Below, piece by piece: positions 1-11,742 of a stretch of DNA of 64,000 bases. The stretch's first letter is position 1, and each line of letters starts with the position of its first letter. Location of the stretch: positions 17,297,067 to 17,361,066 of the forward strand of contig CM029384.1 in NCBI GenBank assembly GCA_017165825.1. Reading direction: 5' to 3'. The notes under the pieces were generated by a model, which saw only the letters and a list, made by a program, of their open reading frames with translations, ran no database searches and had not been told where the DNA came from. The position numbers were made by a program, and so were the translations under genes. The stretch is from Hepsetus odoe (taxonomy: Eukaryota > Chordata > Actinopteri > Characiformes > Hepsetidae).

Positions 1-1960
1 CTAAGGCAACTTCATGGAGGTAGCTGGAAAAGAAGATTCGCTTCAACTCGATGAATGATGGTAATGAATGCCATTTTTTACTGTATGCCAAAAGATAAGT
101 GATCAGGGCCAAAGTCCTTTCTTATCTTCAGTACCAGGGAATAGGATGAATGTGTCTTTGAACAATGAGTAGGCTTCTGAACTTGAGAGGACATGTGAGA
201 GGTGAAACACATCAAAGGAATGATGTGAAGGTGTGTCTGCAAACTTCAGCCATGCAGCATCTCAATGGAGATTCCAGAACTGGCTTGGTGGAGAGAATGC
301 ACAATCTGGACGAATTCCTGTAAGGCTGGATAGCAGATTGCATGGATGCTTGCAGAAGGGTGAAGGTGTTCAACCTTTCCATTTACTGCGTTGTGTAACT
401 CGCAGGTATGTATGGGCTTTATTAAATTTCCAAGAATGCAGACCCATCTGAATGCCACTCAGATGCTACTTGGATTAACAACCCCAACAACGGTGGCCTA
501 GTGGTTAGGGACTAGGCCCCAGGATCGTAAGATTGTGGGTTTGAATTCCTTACCAGTAGCTTGTCCTGAGGTATCATTGAGCAAGGTCCTCATCACTGCT
601 TCCCGGGCAGCTTTCAATAGCTGTCCCCTGCTGCACGTGTGTGAGTAAGTATACCTTTCAGTATGCACTCTCTCTTACACCTCACAATTACAAGAGTGGT
701 CTTTTTCAATTTCAATGCCTCAATTTCTCCCAAGTTTCTCTGATGGAAAGTACAGTTATTTGAAGGAGTGCAGCAAAATGACTATCAGCCTTATCAGAAG
801 ACTGGAACAGGTAGCAGCTCTTAATCGGTGTGTTCACCACTTCATCTATGCCTGGCCACCAACAGCCTGCATGGAGGCACTGTTTGGTTCTTACAATGCC
901 ATGGTGACCTTTGAGAGCCATGCTAGCCAAAGTGTGCAGCAGTGTGACAGGATCAGCAAATAAACTGCTCACAAACATCCTAGGCTTCCTTCCTTCCCAA
1001 CTGTTGACAATATTTGTCTTCTAGAGATAAAAGCAAAACCACAATCAGTGGATGTCGTACTTTAGGCCATAGCCCGAAACATCTGCAGGGAAGACACGAA
1101 GTCAGGTCAAACTGACCATGTTTAGCTGGACCATGCAATAGCAGCAAATAGCAGCTATTTCACAGTATTAAAATTACACTGTGTTGCTTCTGATCAGATA
1201 AACTAAACTCTCCTGCTCAATGCAATTATGCAGTGTCCCCAACGAAAGTCCTAAAATGTTCCTTAACTTGTCTGCAATTCCATAGGAGCTGGAGCATGTG
1301 TAGAACAAATTTGTATCAGTCTGACAAAGGTTGTTCTCATAACACAGCTAAATACATCAAAGCAGCTATAAAAAGCAACATTTTGCTGCACCTTCAGAAT
1401 TGTGTCTAGAATCTGGTAGGCAGACAGAGTGGAAGCAATACCACATAAGATGCAGCAAGATCTAAAGAGTCCTTCATGAGAACTGAAAGTGGTCAATTCA
1501 CAGCCTTTCTCATGAAGTGGCAACTGGAAGTAAGCCCATTCTCAATGGTGGAGGTCAATGGTGGAGAATACCTCAGCTCCATGTAGCAGACCCAGCACAT
1601 CATTCCAGGACACAGTTAAGCAGCAAATAATTGAAACAGGAGCACTGGAGTAGGTTATAAATTTAACTGTATGAGGCAGTAGCTGTTCTTCTTTGAAGTG
1701 CCTTTTAGAAAGGCATTTTGTCAGAATGAACATGAAGCAGCCTAAATTCATAGTCAGCTCTGCAGGCACTGAAGAGGTAGCAGTCACTGTTGGTAACTGC
1801 ATTGAATCTTGTGCATCAATGCACTCTGCTCGTAAGTAAAGAAACTGAACTCTTACAAAATGATCGGTTTTGTTGTAGTTCTTGCCCCTAACTGTGGTAG
1901 CAGGGCAGGATGGATCATTCACAAGGCGTCAGTCAGATACACAGAGGCAGAATATTTGGC
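1..1960 (-). mobile_element. Decayed Ty3/Gypsy-like pol, copy 1
   Basis: Seen on the minus strand in several frames: a stretch near 1,540-1,920 ending in VFSTIDLHH, like the Gypsy reverse transcriptase start; FSSHEGLF and IASTLSAYQ near 1,400-1,500, like the later RT region; GHHGIVRTKQCLHAGCWWPGID near 850-920, an HHCC integrase zinc-finger type sequence; and an integrase C-terminal type piece (ISIEMLHG) near 245-300. Stops and frameshifts are frequent, and no LTRs, gag or env were seen. A SINE (489-720) sits inside the integrase part. The window starts within this unit; base 1 corresponds to about 13,322 of the second copy. It lies just downstream of a CYP2K last exon and was duplicated with it. 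Gypsy assignment is from motifs only. Confidence 0.6.
489..720 (+). mobile_element. tRNA-derived SINE (type C) inside Gypsy copy 1
   Basis: The head ggtggcctagtggttaggg resembles a tRNA A-box region; the body has a Pol III B-box-like stretch and the phrase gagcaaggtcctcatcactg, ending in a degenerate tail near cttttttcaatttc. The same insertion is present at 13,829-14,070, so it predates the segmental duplication. Confidence 0.65.
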
Positions 1961-2321
1961 TGGATGAATGATGAGAATGAGCATTCAATGGTGCCTATGC
2001 AGATGGAGGAGGTGATGTACATCAATGGTGTGCAGTAAATGCTGACACTGAAATTGAAGCTGACAATATCTTAGACTTCGCTCTTCACTGAAATTGGGAC
2101 ATAATGTTTTGAATTTTTTTTTAATTACATTCCATTTGAATTGCTAGATGAAAACGTGATCTGAGATTTGACATTTAGTTCCCTTCTTTTATGACAAGTC
2201 ATTCCCTTTAACAGTCCATGAATCACAGTACAATGTGTCACAATGATAGTGTTGCATCCTTTCTTTAATCACTAAAACAGAAGACTTAAGGCAACAGAAC
2301 TTAAAATAAAAAGTACCGAAT

Positions 2322-2503
2322 TATGACCGTTTAACTGCACATAGCTTATGAGGTGAAGGGTTCAGTGTGATCCCCAACACTCCTGTGAGGTCCAGCTGAG
2401 CTTCAGACACACCAGGTGCAGGTGTTAAGCGGAAGTGTTGCAGCAGGGAGGAGGGAAAATAAGGAAGAGTTCCATCCACACTCTCCCATGACACCTGCGC
2501 CTC
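2322..2503 (-). pseudogene. cyp2k-like: Orphan CYP2K exon 9 (unit A), decayed
   Basis: The minus strand matches the last CYP2K exon: GVSEAQLDLTGVLGITLNPS and a C-terminal KLCAVKRS-like end followed by TAA at 2,322-2,324. The start is damaged: about 14 bases around the SLARM segment after the haem-loop cysteine are missing and the arginine-rich start is altered, so the haem loop is broken. The AG acceptor side (ctttcag) is still visible. No exons 1-8 are found upstream (higher coordinates) before the next unit starts at about 11.5 kb, so this is the tail of a gene otherwise deleted and replaced by LINE and SINE sequence. Confidence 0.8.
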
Positions 2504-2559
2504 CTGAAAGCAGACAGTCCTTACATTTCAGATTCATATAAAGACTAGATTATTTTTAT

Positions 2560-2561
<2 letters not shown>

Positions 2562-2612
<51 letters not shown>

Positions 2613-2630
2613 TATATATATATATATATA
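2562..2630. repeat. (TA)n microsatellite
   Basis: About 69 bases of nearly pure AT dinucleotide with two small interruptions, lying in the former last intron of unit A. A similar array lies at the same place beside the exon 9 at 15.9 kb. Confidence 0.95.
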
Positions 2631-3770
2631 GAAACTCAGCCTCTTGGGATGTAAGGCAAGCCAGTGTATTTCTTCATGCTGGCCCAAGCCTAAAATAGGA
2701 GGGTTACGCCAGAAGGGCATCTGCATGTACCTTAAGCAACTCATGGATAATGATACAGAATTCCATCCTGGATCAATGAGGTTAACAATGGCCACCACCA
2801 GTGTTCTTAGCCTACAAGGTGCTGGTGGAAATTGTACTACTGTTGGCCAAAGGAGAAAAAGATGAAGAGGAGGAAGGCATGTCCAGATGTAGGAGGAGAG
2901 AATGAAGGGGAGGAGAGTAGAAGTGAGGGTAGGGACTTTGAATGATGGCAGGTGCATGACTGATAAAGTAGTAATTAGCTGGATATGTTTGAGAGAGTTT
3001 GACATTTTGTGTGTGCAAGAGACTAGATGGAAGGGTAGTAAGGCCAGGTGTAGGAGGAGGGTTTAAATTGTTTTACCATGGTGTGGATATGAGGAATGTA
3101 GGTGTTATCCTTAAGGAAGAGTATGTGAAGAGGATTTTGGAGGTGAAGAGGGTGTCAAGGAGGGTGATGAGTTTGAAGCTGGAAATTGATGGTGTGATAA
3201 AGAATGATGTTAGTGGAATTCTGGAGTAAGTTGCTGCAGATTTTAATTGACATGTTAGGGAAGGGATCAGAGGATGAGGAGATGAGGATAGGATATGGTG
3301 TCAAGGAGAGGAATGCTGGAAGGTCAGATGGTTGTAGATTTTGTGAAGTGATGAAATGGCTGTAGTTTATTTCATCACTGCAAGATTTAATTCAGGGCTG
3401 AAGAGCTACTGACACGGGGAAACAATGTGGCAGCGATATGCAGACAGCTAGAAATGTACTGCAGGTGATACTGGAAGGAGGAAGAGGATGAGGAAACTCA
3501 TGGTGGAACCGAGAAGTACAGGAGTGCATACACAAGAAGAGGGAGACAAAGAAGAAGTGGGTCCTGAAGGAAGATTATGTGGAGAGTGTTTTGGAGGTGA
3601 AGAGGGTGTCAAGGAGGGTGATGATTTTCTGCTGGAAGTTGAAAGTGATAATGAATGCTATTAGTGCTTATAGCACAGTCTTTACTGGTTGGTTGTGAGG
3701 ATGGAAAAAGAATAAATCTCCTATGAGTTAGATGAAGTGATAGAGAGTGTAACCAGGGGAGAGAGAGATT

Positions 3771-3797
3771 TTATTATTATTATTATTATTTATTATT
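3771..3797. repeat. (TTA)n microsatellite
   Basis: A short run of TTA/TAT triplets inside the RTE-derived stretch. Confidence 0.8.
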
Positions 3798-3901
3798 TGC
3801 AGATTTTAATGGATATGTTGGTGAAGGGAACAGAGGTGATGAGGATGTGATGGGGGATGGGTAGGGTGTGGTGGGGTCCAGTGGTAGAGACTATGAGTTA
3901 G

Positions 3902-4122
3902 CAAACCGTTTTGGTGTAATAGGCCCAGTTTTATGTTGATGTTTAAACAATGGTTTCACCATAGTGGTGGATACTTGCCTACACACCTATGGCTCAAGAG
4001 GTCCCAGGTTCGAATCCCCCCTCTGGCACTACCACTACTGGGTCCCTGAGCAAGACACTTAACCCTGAGTTGCCCCTGTAATTAGGACATGTCGCTTCTG
4101 GGATAAGAGCGCCAGCTAAATG
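3902..4122 (+). mobile_element. SINE (type A) with a piece of CYP2K 5' flank
   Basis: The SINE part (3,961-4,122) has the head of type A (gatacttgcctacac, aagaggtcccaggttcg) and ends in ggataagagcgccagctaaa. The 60 bases before it (aaccgttttggtgtaa, aacaatggtttcaccatag) are the reverse complement of sequence near 30,150-30,210, upstream of CYP2K unit C, including the same SINE junction. So this is a displaced, inverted fragment of gene flank carrying a SINE. Confidence 0.65.
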
Positions 4123-5154
4123 TCCATCCATCCATTATCTGCCACGCACACTCAGGTAATCTACTGGCGGCGTTTCAACCCCCATCTGCTCACCGCGTGC
4201 CAACACCACCGCCAGGCCACCACTGCAGCTAAAACGTCAAATGTAAATGCCAAGGAGAGAACGCATGGAAGGTCAGATGGTTGTAGATTTTATGAAAAGG
4301 ATGGAAATGGCTATTATTTGAGACTGCAAAATAGTGACGGGGAGAGTGTAGCTAAACATCATAGGATGGTGGTCTGTAGGATGACCTAGAGGTCAAGAAG
4401 AGGAGGAAAGTGGAGACAGAGTTGAGGATCAAGCAGAAGCAACAGCAGGACTGTAAGATTGAATTCAGGCAGGAGTTAACACGGGCACTGGGAAGTGTTG
4501 AGAGCTACAGGATTGCTGGGAAACTGCTGCAGAAGTGATAAGGCAGACAGCTAGAAATGTACTTGGTGTGACATCTGGAAGGAAAGGAGGAAAGAAACCA
4601 CCTGTGGTGGAACCGAAGTGCAGAGTGCATACACAAGAAGAGGGAGACAAAGAAGAAGTGGGACAGAGGGATGAAGAAAGTAGACAGATGTACAAGGAGA
4701 TGAACCGCTGGGTGAAGAAAGCCGTGGTGCAGGCTAAAGATAAGGTGTTTGGTTAATTGTATGAGAGGTTGGACAGTAAAGAGGGAGAAAAGGAACTATA
4801 CCAATTGGCTAGACAAAGAGACAGAGCAAAGATGCAGTCAGGACACAGGAAGGATGGACATGGAAAGGCACTCACAGGTGAACAGAGCTGTTGAACCGAT
4901 GCAAAGGAGTACTTTGAGGCGCTGATGAATGAAGAGCTGAGGAGAGAGTAGTATGATGATGTAAAAGAATTAATCAGAAAATGCAGCAAATAAACAAGAT
5001 GGAAGTATGGCAAGGGCAGCAAGAGGATGAAGAATGGGTGTGCTGTTGAACCGGACATGACATACCAGTGAAAGCATGCAGGTGTTAGTGAGATGCAAGG
5101 ATTGTCTGACCAGATTGTTTAAATGGCAAATGATATTCTTTTGTATGGGTCTTC

Positions 5155-5397
5155 GTGACAAAGCAGATGCATGACACCATTAGTTCTTTTGAAATGACTG
5201 ATGGTGTCCTGGGTATCTCCTCTAAGATCATGACTAGGCATTACTGATGCCCTTGGACAGTTTGAGGTGCAAAACTGCAGCAGGCTTGGATGGACTCAAA
5301 CGTGATGTCCTATTAGATTAAGGCTAGGCAAGCATGGAGGCCAGTCAGTAGCATCAAATCCTTCATCCTCCAGGAACTGCCTGCACTGACCAACACT
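5155..5397 (-). mobile_element. Tc1-like transposon fragment
   Basis: Matches the antisense strand of a common fish Tc1-like element, recognised by atgactaggcattactgatg, gtgcaaaactgcagcagg and tccaggaactgcctgcac. Only about 240 bases remain, with no usable transposase frame. A different part of what looks like the same family is at 16,432-17,023. Confidence 0.55.
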
Positions 5398-6935
5398 TTT
5401 TTTTCAAGTTTTTGTCTCCATTCTTTTCAGACCTCAGTGAACTTCTCACACTTACCTGTGCTCAGTCCGGAAAACATCATCCTGCTCGGTGACAGCACAT
5501 TCATATAGACACTGTCTCTTCAGCTATCAGAATTTTTGGCCGTTTCATCAAGCTTTCCATCTCATTTTAGCATTTTGAACTTTCCCACACATACACATAT
5601 ATTATTACCTAACCTGATTTGTATTTCTGGACTTATGCCTGTAAACTGTTCTTCTGTTGGTATTTCTGACCACAACTGTATCAAATTTGCTTCATAGCAA
5701 TTAATCTTATGTAAAATTCATTTATTCTCATATAGAATTTGAAATCTGTTGACCTTCAAGGGTTCCTCTTGACTTACATCTCTTCTGTCCCTGAACTTCT
5801 CCTGTCCTGATGACATTCTGTCTCTTATATAACACCCATTTCTGCCGCTTTAGATAAGTTTCACTCCAGTCCAAATCAGATGCACCTTCCTCTCACTGCT
5901 CTGGATTGAGGACCATGAAAGCTGCTGGAAGGCGTCTTGAACACTTGTTTAAAAAATCAGGTCCCGTGGTTCACTCTCTGTTATATGTTGATCACATTTT
6001 AAAATATCGATCCGCTTAATACTGTCGCCTTCACATTTTTCCTCCGGTTGGTCAACAGCAAACAGCTGCAAGCTCAAGGTCTCTGCTTGCTATGTGAGTA
6101 AACTTCTTCAGCCCCAGCACCTTTCTTTCTCAGGTTCTCACTCATGTGAGTCCTTTCTTCACTTTTTTCAAAACAAAATTGACCTAATATATAACCTGCC
6201 ATCTCTGCCTCTATCTCCCTTCCAATTGTTCACTCTCCTCTCTGTGTTGTCTCTTCATTTCCAAAAGCTGCTCCTGAGCACCTATTTTGAAAATAAATAC
6301 TTTGGATCTGGGGCTAATCTGGAGAAGCAGACTCATTCTCAGTAATGTACCTTTTATTTCAAAGCTCCATCTTTCACTCAGTGCTGACTCTGTTCCTCAG
6401 TGTTCTCTTTTAGATCTAAGCTCTGCCTTTGACACTGTAAATCATAATATCCTTCTATCCTGCTATCCTTCTATCCTTCAATCTGGTATCATCTTGTCTA
6501 CATTCTTATCTCACTGATAGACAGCAATTCATCCACCTCCTAAAAATAGATCACCTCCTGCCCAGTTAAACAGGGTATACCTTAGGGATCTGCTCTTGGA
6601 CCTTTATTGTTCCTCTCAGTCATATTATTAGAATATGTTTTCATTGCTATGCTGACGATACTCAAATCTGCTTTACCAATTCTCCACTTTACCGCCTACT
6701 CCACGCCATTCACTCTCACAGCTTGTATTCATGACGCAAACCATGGCTCACCTCAAACTTCTAAAGCTCAACACAGACAAACAGAACTTTACACTGGCTC
6801 CCAAATTTCTCATCAAGAATCTCCAAAATTTCAGTGTATCCATTGACAATGCTCTTGTTACGCCTCATCAAAACTCACCATTGTCACACTGCCCTCAGAC
6901 ATATCCTGAACTACTCTCACACACTTCTCTGTAAC
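5398..6935 (+). mobile_element. L2-type LINE remnant, copy 1
   Basis: The plus strand carries reverse-transcriptase pieces of an L2/CR1-type LINE in shifting frames: SVSKLLQP-like with GSHSCESFLHFFQNKI near 6,090-6,180; LLDLSSAFDTVNHNIL (RT motif A) near 6,405-6,460; and a decayed version of the YADD region near 6,650. Relative to the copy at 19.6-21.6 kb it has large internal losses. In both places it is followed directly by an RTE element on the other strand, so the pair was copied as a unit. Confidence 0.8.
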
Positions 6936-8985
6936 ACTTGATTTCCTCATACAAACCACATACAACTCCTTCTACCCTGTCCTTGCACCCCTGTCAAATG
7001 CTTTCTCCAAGTCCACAAAGGCACAACATGCAACTCCTTCTGACCTTCTCAGTACTTCTGCATCAACACCCTCAGAGCAAACATTGCATCTATTGTGCTC
7101 TTTCTCGGCATAAAACCATACTGCTGTTCACTAATCATCACCATTCTTCAACCTAGCTTCCACTACTCTTTCCCACAACTTCATGCTGCTGATCAACTTT
7201 ATCCCTCTCTGTAGTTACTACAGCTCTGTGCATCACCCTTATTCTTGAACATTAGTACCAGTACACTTTGTCTCCACTACTCAGGCATCCTCTCACTTTC
7301 CAAGATTGTGTTAAACAACTTTGGTCAGAAACTCAACTGCCATCTCCCCTAAACACCACATGCATCCACTGGTATGTCATCCGGTGCAACAGCCTTTCCA
7401 TTCTTCATCCTCTTCCGCTGCCCTTACTTCCATCTTAAGCACGATTTCACTTCCTGGTTCACAATCCACACATCATCTAATCTTTCTCTCATTTCTTAAT
7501 TCATCAGCACTGTGTGCTACCTTCCATCTGCTCAACATGCTCTGTTCACTCTGTGAGCATGTTTCCCCCCATGTCCATCCTTATCGTCTGACTTGCTGTG
7601 ACATTTTTCTCCTGCCTTGGTTCTCTCTGTCTAGCCAATCAGTATAAGTCCTTTCTTCCCTCTTTAATGCCACCCAACCTTTCTACAATTCATCACAAAC
7701 ACCTGGTCTTTTGGCCTCACTTTCTTCGCCCTGCGGTTCATTTCCTTGTACACCAGTCTACTTTCTTCATCTCTCTGACTGTCCCACTTCTTCTTTGTCT
7801 CCCTCTTCTTGTGTATGCACTCCTGTACTTCTCGGTTCCACCACCAGGTTTCCTCATCCTCCTTCCTCCTTCCAGATGTCACACCAAGTACATTTCTAGC
7901 TGTCTGCCTTATCACTTCTGCAGTAGTTTCCCAGCAAACCAGTAGCTCTTCAGCGCCTGAATTAAATCTTGCAGTATTAAGTATAAACTACAGCCATTTC
8001 CATCCTTTTCACAAAATCTACAACCATCTGACCTTCAGCATTCCTCTCCTTGACACCATATCTATCCCATCATCTCCTCATCACCTCTGATCCCTTCCCC
8101 AACATGTCAATTAAAATCTGCAGCAACTTACTCCAGAATTCCACTAACATCATTCTTTATCACACCATCAATTTCCAGCTTCAAACTCATCACCCTCCTT
8201 GACACCCTCTTCACCTCCAAAATCCTCTTCACATACTCTTCCTTAAGGATAACACCTACCCCATTCCTCCTTCTATCCACACCATGGTAAAACAATTTAA
8301 ACCCTCCTCCAATACACCTGGCCTTACTACCCGTCCATCTAGTCTCTTGCACACACAAAATATCAGCCTTCCTTCTCTCCATCATATTTAAATTTACAGC
8401 ATTTAGCTGATGCCCTTATCAAAAGCGATTATATTTCTTAACTACTGGGACACTACAGGAACCACCTGCAGCAACTTGGGGGTTAAGAGCAGGTCTCAGG
8501 AACCCAATGGTGGTAGTACTGGAGGTGGGATTCAAATCTGGAAGCTCTTGGTCTGTAGGTGAGTAGCCTACCACTAGACCACCACCACCCTCATATCAGC
8601 TAATTCTCTACCTTTACCAGTCATGCTGCCATCATTCAAAGTCCCAACCCTCACTTCCACTCTCCTCCCCTTCTTTCTCTCCTCCTCCATTTTGACATGC
8701 CTTCCTCCTCCTCTTCTTCTTCTCGTTTGGCCAACAGTAGTACAATTTCCACCAGCACCCTGTAGGCTAACAACACTGGTGGTGGTCGTTGTTAACCTGG
8801 GCCTCGACCGATCCGGTATGGAATTCTGTATTGTTGTCCGCATATTGATTTGGCAAACTTTTACACCGGATGCCCTTCCTGACGTAACCCTCCCCATTTA
8901 CCCAGGCTTGGGACCAGCACGAAGAAATACATTGGCTTGTGCATCCCCAGTGGCTGGATTTTTGATTTCGGTAAATATGTGCTCC
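6936..8985 (-). mobile_element. RTE-type LINE remnant (RT to 5' end), unit A
   Basis: Minus strand, 3' to 5' along the window: RT motif-A region near 6,970-7,030; finger/palm pieces near 7,090-7,470; linker HKKRETKKKWDSQRDEE with YKEMNRRAKK near 7,750-7,830; then endonuclease ADILCVQETRWTGSK and GGGFKLFYHGVDRRRNG at 8,240-8,385; then the 5' leader to about 8,985. Several frameshifts; a type A SINE is inserted at 8,388-8,590 between the leader and the endonuclease. Pseudogenic. Same position and orientation as the RTE at 21.56-23.0 kb. Confidence 0.8.
8388..8590 (-). mobile_element. SINE type A, diverged
   Basis: The minus-strand SINE has its tail first in plus coordinates (tttacagcatttagctgatg) and its head last (cctaccactagaccaccacc). 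It is inserted within the RTE endonuclease region and is more diverged than the other type A copies, especially in the tail stem. Confidence 0.75.
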
Positions 8986-9930
8986 AATTTCAACCAATGA
9001 CCATTTTCAGTTCTTTACAACCTAAAAAATGTATAGAAACTCTGTTGTTCATAATAATTTGTGGTAGTGCATTTTAAGTTTTTTATTTTTAAAAAACATA
9101 CTTTTATCATTGGGAGGTTTGCTCAGTAACATTCAAATTATACTGTAATGGTTGATGACTCAAAAGTTATGCTGACTGTAACTTGCATTGACTTTAGGAA
9201 AATCTGAGCTAAATTTCATTTGCATAATCATTTGGAACGCAGTGTATGGGCAAAATGCAGAGGTGTAATTTTAATTTGTGGTTCATTGTGTTGTGCCGTG
9301 TTTCGTGCTTCAGAGTCAATGACAAGAATGGTCGCTTTCACTATCACCACCTCTGCACAGGTGTTATCTAAAGTATTTTCAAACCTTTTTTTTTGGTCAT
9401 ATTATGCTATACTACACAATTTTCCTTTTTGAAATATTGCTTTTGTTTGGTACTGCTGCAAATCTCAAAATTGTGAAATTTCTGGGTAATATCTGTATCT
9501 GCCCTTGCCTACATGTACATTCATAGGCAGTGGCGCCTAGTGATTGTAATTGTACATTTTTATTTTACTTTCCCAAAGAGTCAATTTATAGTTTTAGAGT
9601 CTGAATACATTCCAAAGACAGCACTTTTTACTGTTACTTGAGTTTACTTGACTTAGATACTTCAACATTTACCAGAGTTTAAAACCCGTATCTGTATTTA
9701 TGTAAAGAATATGTGCAATTTTGCCAACTCTGCATAGGTGATCACTAGAGCATCTTCAATGTTAGGCCTCATTTTCTTTTGGTCATATTATGCTATATAA
9801 CTATAATTTCACAATTTTACTTTTAGAAATTTGGCTTTTGTTTGGTACTGCTGCAAACCTCATAATTGTGAAATGTCTGGGTAATATCTGTATCTGCCCT
9901 TGCCGACATGTACATACATAGTCATGGGCA
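8986..9930. repeat. Former CYP2K intron 8, shared by units A, C and the palindrome relic
   Basis: No gene seen. The sequence is homologous to 23,016-23,705, and parts of it to 41,860-42,130 and 49,790-50,045. It contains a SINE type C 3' half at about 9,225-9,355 and an imperfect direct repeat: about 9,380-9,535 recurs at about 9,780-9,945 (shared ggtcatattatgctata and tttggtactgctgcaaa). This is residual intron 8 of the lost unit A gene. Confidence 0.6.
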
Positions 9931-10155
9931 GTGGTGCCTGGTGTTTAGGGGCTAGGCCCCATGACTGGTTTGATTCCTAATCCAGTAGGTCACTTTGAGG
10001 TACCCTTGAGCATTGCTCCCCAGGCACTGGGTGTATGACTGCTCCCTGCTACACAGGGTGCATTGGTTAAATGCAGAGAAGAACTGGATTGTGCTTCACT
10101 GTGTGCTGTGCAGTGTGCACATAATGACAACTAGTCACTTTCAGTGCACTCGATT
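9931..10155 (+). mobile_element. SINE type C
   Basis: Head gtggtgcctggtgtttaggg, body cattgctccccaggcactgg and tail gacaactagtcactttca. The same insertion appears at 23,706-23,945, 41,648-41,860 (reverse) and 50,040-50,258, so it marks one ancestral intron 8 insertion. Confidence 0.75.
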
Positions 10156-10831
10156 CTTCTTCTTCTTTCAGCTGTTCCCGTTTAGAGGTCACCACAGCAG
10201 ATCATCTTTCATTTTTTCTTGTCCTCTGCATCTTCCTCCTTTAAACTTACCACCTGTATGTCCTCTCTCACCGTGTCCATAAACCTCCTCTTGGGTCTTC
10301 CTCTTTTCCTCTTTCCTGGCAGCTCCATCTTCTACATACTCCTCCCAATTTAATCCTCATCTCTCCTCTGGACATGACCACACCAATGCAACCTTGCTTC
10401 TCTAACTTTGTCTCCAAATCATCTAACCTGAGCTGTCCCTCAAATATACTCATTTCTAATCCTGTCCATCCTCGTCACACCCAATGAAAATCTCATGCTG
10501 TGGCTGATCAACTTTATCTCTCTATAGTTACTACAGCTCTGTGCATCACCATATTCTTGAAAATTGAATATGGAAACTTTGTCTCCACTCCTCAGGCATC
10601 CTCACCTCCTCAGGCATCCTCACTTTTACTTTCTCACTTTCCAAGATTGTGTTAAACAGTCTGGTCAGAAACTCCACTGCCATCTCTCCTAAACACTGGT
10701 ATGTCATCCGGACCAACAGCCTATCCATTCTTCATCCTCTTTATCGCTGCCCTTACCTCCATCTTGCTTATTTGATGCACTTCCTGGCTCACTATACTCA
10801 CATCATCCAATCTTCTCTCTCTCTCATTCTC
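10156..10831 (-). mobile_element. Internally deleted RTE LINE (3' part)
   Basis: Minus strand. The RTE 3' end (cagctgttcccgtttagagg) is at 10,178; PEEW and LFNTILES of the RT fingers lie near 10,580-10,660. Between these, LINHSMR-type sequence is joined directly to the C-terminal FSLGVTRMDR-type sequence, so most of the RT palm is missing. The same internal join is found at 41.3 kb and 50.55 kb. It is interrupted by a SINE at 10,834 and resumes at 11,041 with 5' leader sequence. Confidence 0.75.
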
Positions 10832-10833
10832 TT

Positions 10834-11040
10834 TACATTTACATTTTCGGCATTTAGCAGACTCTCTTATCCAGAGTGACTTCCACATCCTAATTACAGG
10901 GACAGTCCCCCTGGAGGATCTCAGGGTTAAAGGTCTTGCTCAGGGACCCAGTGGTGATAGTGCTAGAGGTGGGAATCGAACCTGGGACGTCTTGATCCAT
11001 AGGTCCAGAGGCAAGTATCCTACCACTAGATCACCACCAT
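10834..11040 (-). mobile_element. SINE type A, full length
   Basis: Tail first (tttacattttcggcatttag), then gggacagtccccctgg, a B-box-like ggaatcgaacctggg, and head tcctaccactagatcacc. Inserted in the deleted RTE element. Confidence 0.85.
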
Positions 11041-11398
11041 CTCTTTATTCATCAGCTGCTGAAAATACTCCTTCCATCTGTTCTATCAACCTTCTTTCTC
11101 TCCATCATAGCAGCTAATTCTCTACCTTAACCAGTAATGCTACCAACATTCAAAGTTCTTAGCCTCAACTTCCTTCACTCCTCCTGCCTCTGGACATGCC
11201 TTTCTCCTCTTCTTCACCTTCTTAGTCTGACAGTAATCCAATTTCCACCAGCACCCTGTAAGCTAACAGCACTGGCGGCAGTTGTTGTTAACCTGGGCCT
11301 CAACACCAGATACACTTCCTGACGTAACCCTCCCCATTTATCTGGACTTGGGACCGGCAAAAAATACACTGGCTTATGCATCCATGGTGGCTGATTTA
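11041..11398 (-). mobile_element. RTE LINE 5' leader fragment
   Basis: Continues the minus-strand RTE across the SINE: SINE-free homology to 8,620-8,985 and 22,680-23,010, ending at the leader start ggcttatgcatcc. Confidence 0.7.
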
Positions 11399-11400
11399 CT

Positions 11401-11484
11401 AAATAAAAGAAGCTATTATGTGTTGTACATGTAACTCTAGTTCTTTTTTGCAATCCTTGTTTATGGTCCAGAAAATATATTAAG
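11401..11484 (-). other. CYP2K intron 8 stub at a deletion breakpoint
   Basis: This stretch (ttgtttatggtccagaaaat) matches 23,975-24,052 in intron 8 of unit C, about 320 bases before exon 8. Here homology stops at ttaaggg and the sequence passes straight into a type A SINE, beyond which lies the 5' intergenic region. Exons 8 to 1 of unit A are therefore deleted at this point. Confidence 0.65.
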
Positions 11485-11687
11485 GGCGGTGGTCTAGTGA
11501 TAGGGTAGTTGCCTATGGACCTATGGCTCAAGAGGTCCCATGTTAGAATCCCACCTCTGGCACTACCACCATTGGGTCCCTGAGCAGGAACCTTAACCCT
11601 GAGTTGCTCCAGGGGGACTGTCCCTGTAATTAGGACATGGAAGTCACTCTGGATAAGAGCGTCTGCTAAATGCCGTAAATGTAAATG
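11485..11687 (+). mobile_element. SINE type A at the unit A deletion breakpoint
   Basis: Full-length: head ggcggtggtctagtgatagg, tail gataagagcgtctgctaaa then taaatgtaaatg. The downstream flank (tttcaggtgatcaagcaat) equals that of the type A SINE ending at 30,737, so this is the SINE of the gene 5' flank, now joined to intron 8. Confidence 0.85.
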
Positions 11688-11742
11688 TTTTCAGGTGATC
11701 AAGCAATAATTTCAGATACCTTCATATCCACTCAGTGATTAT

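Larger units (their letters stand above)
2637..5135 (+). mobile_element. RTE-type LINE, scrambled copy (5' end and endonuclease region)
   Basis: From 2,637 the sequence follows the 5' leader seen in reverse at 8,985 and 23,015 (ccagtgtatttcttc, then ctggtggaaattgtac). Near 2,930-3,235 there is an apurinic-type endonuclease start: FDILCVCKRLDG/ETRW-like, GGGFKLFYHGVD, VGVILKEEYVKRILEVKRVS. Later parts (3,470-3,640; 4,255-5,130) match the linker between endonuclease and RT (HTQEEGDKEEVGQRDEE, MYKEMNRWVKKAVVQAKDK). The frame is broken in many places, parts are repeated out of order, and a SINE interrupts at 3,961. Pseudogenic retrotransposon; clade from motif resemblance. Confidence 0.75.

Noticed and set aside
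2562..2630. CRISPR array or other spaced repeat system
   Set aside because: The short repeats here are simple dinucleotide microsatellites without spacers, and the DNA is vertebrate.
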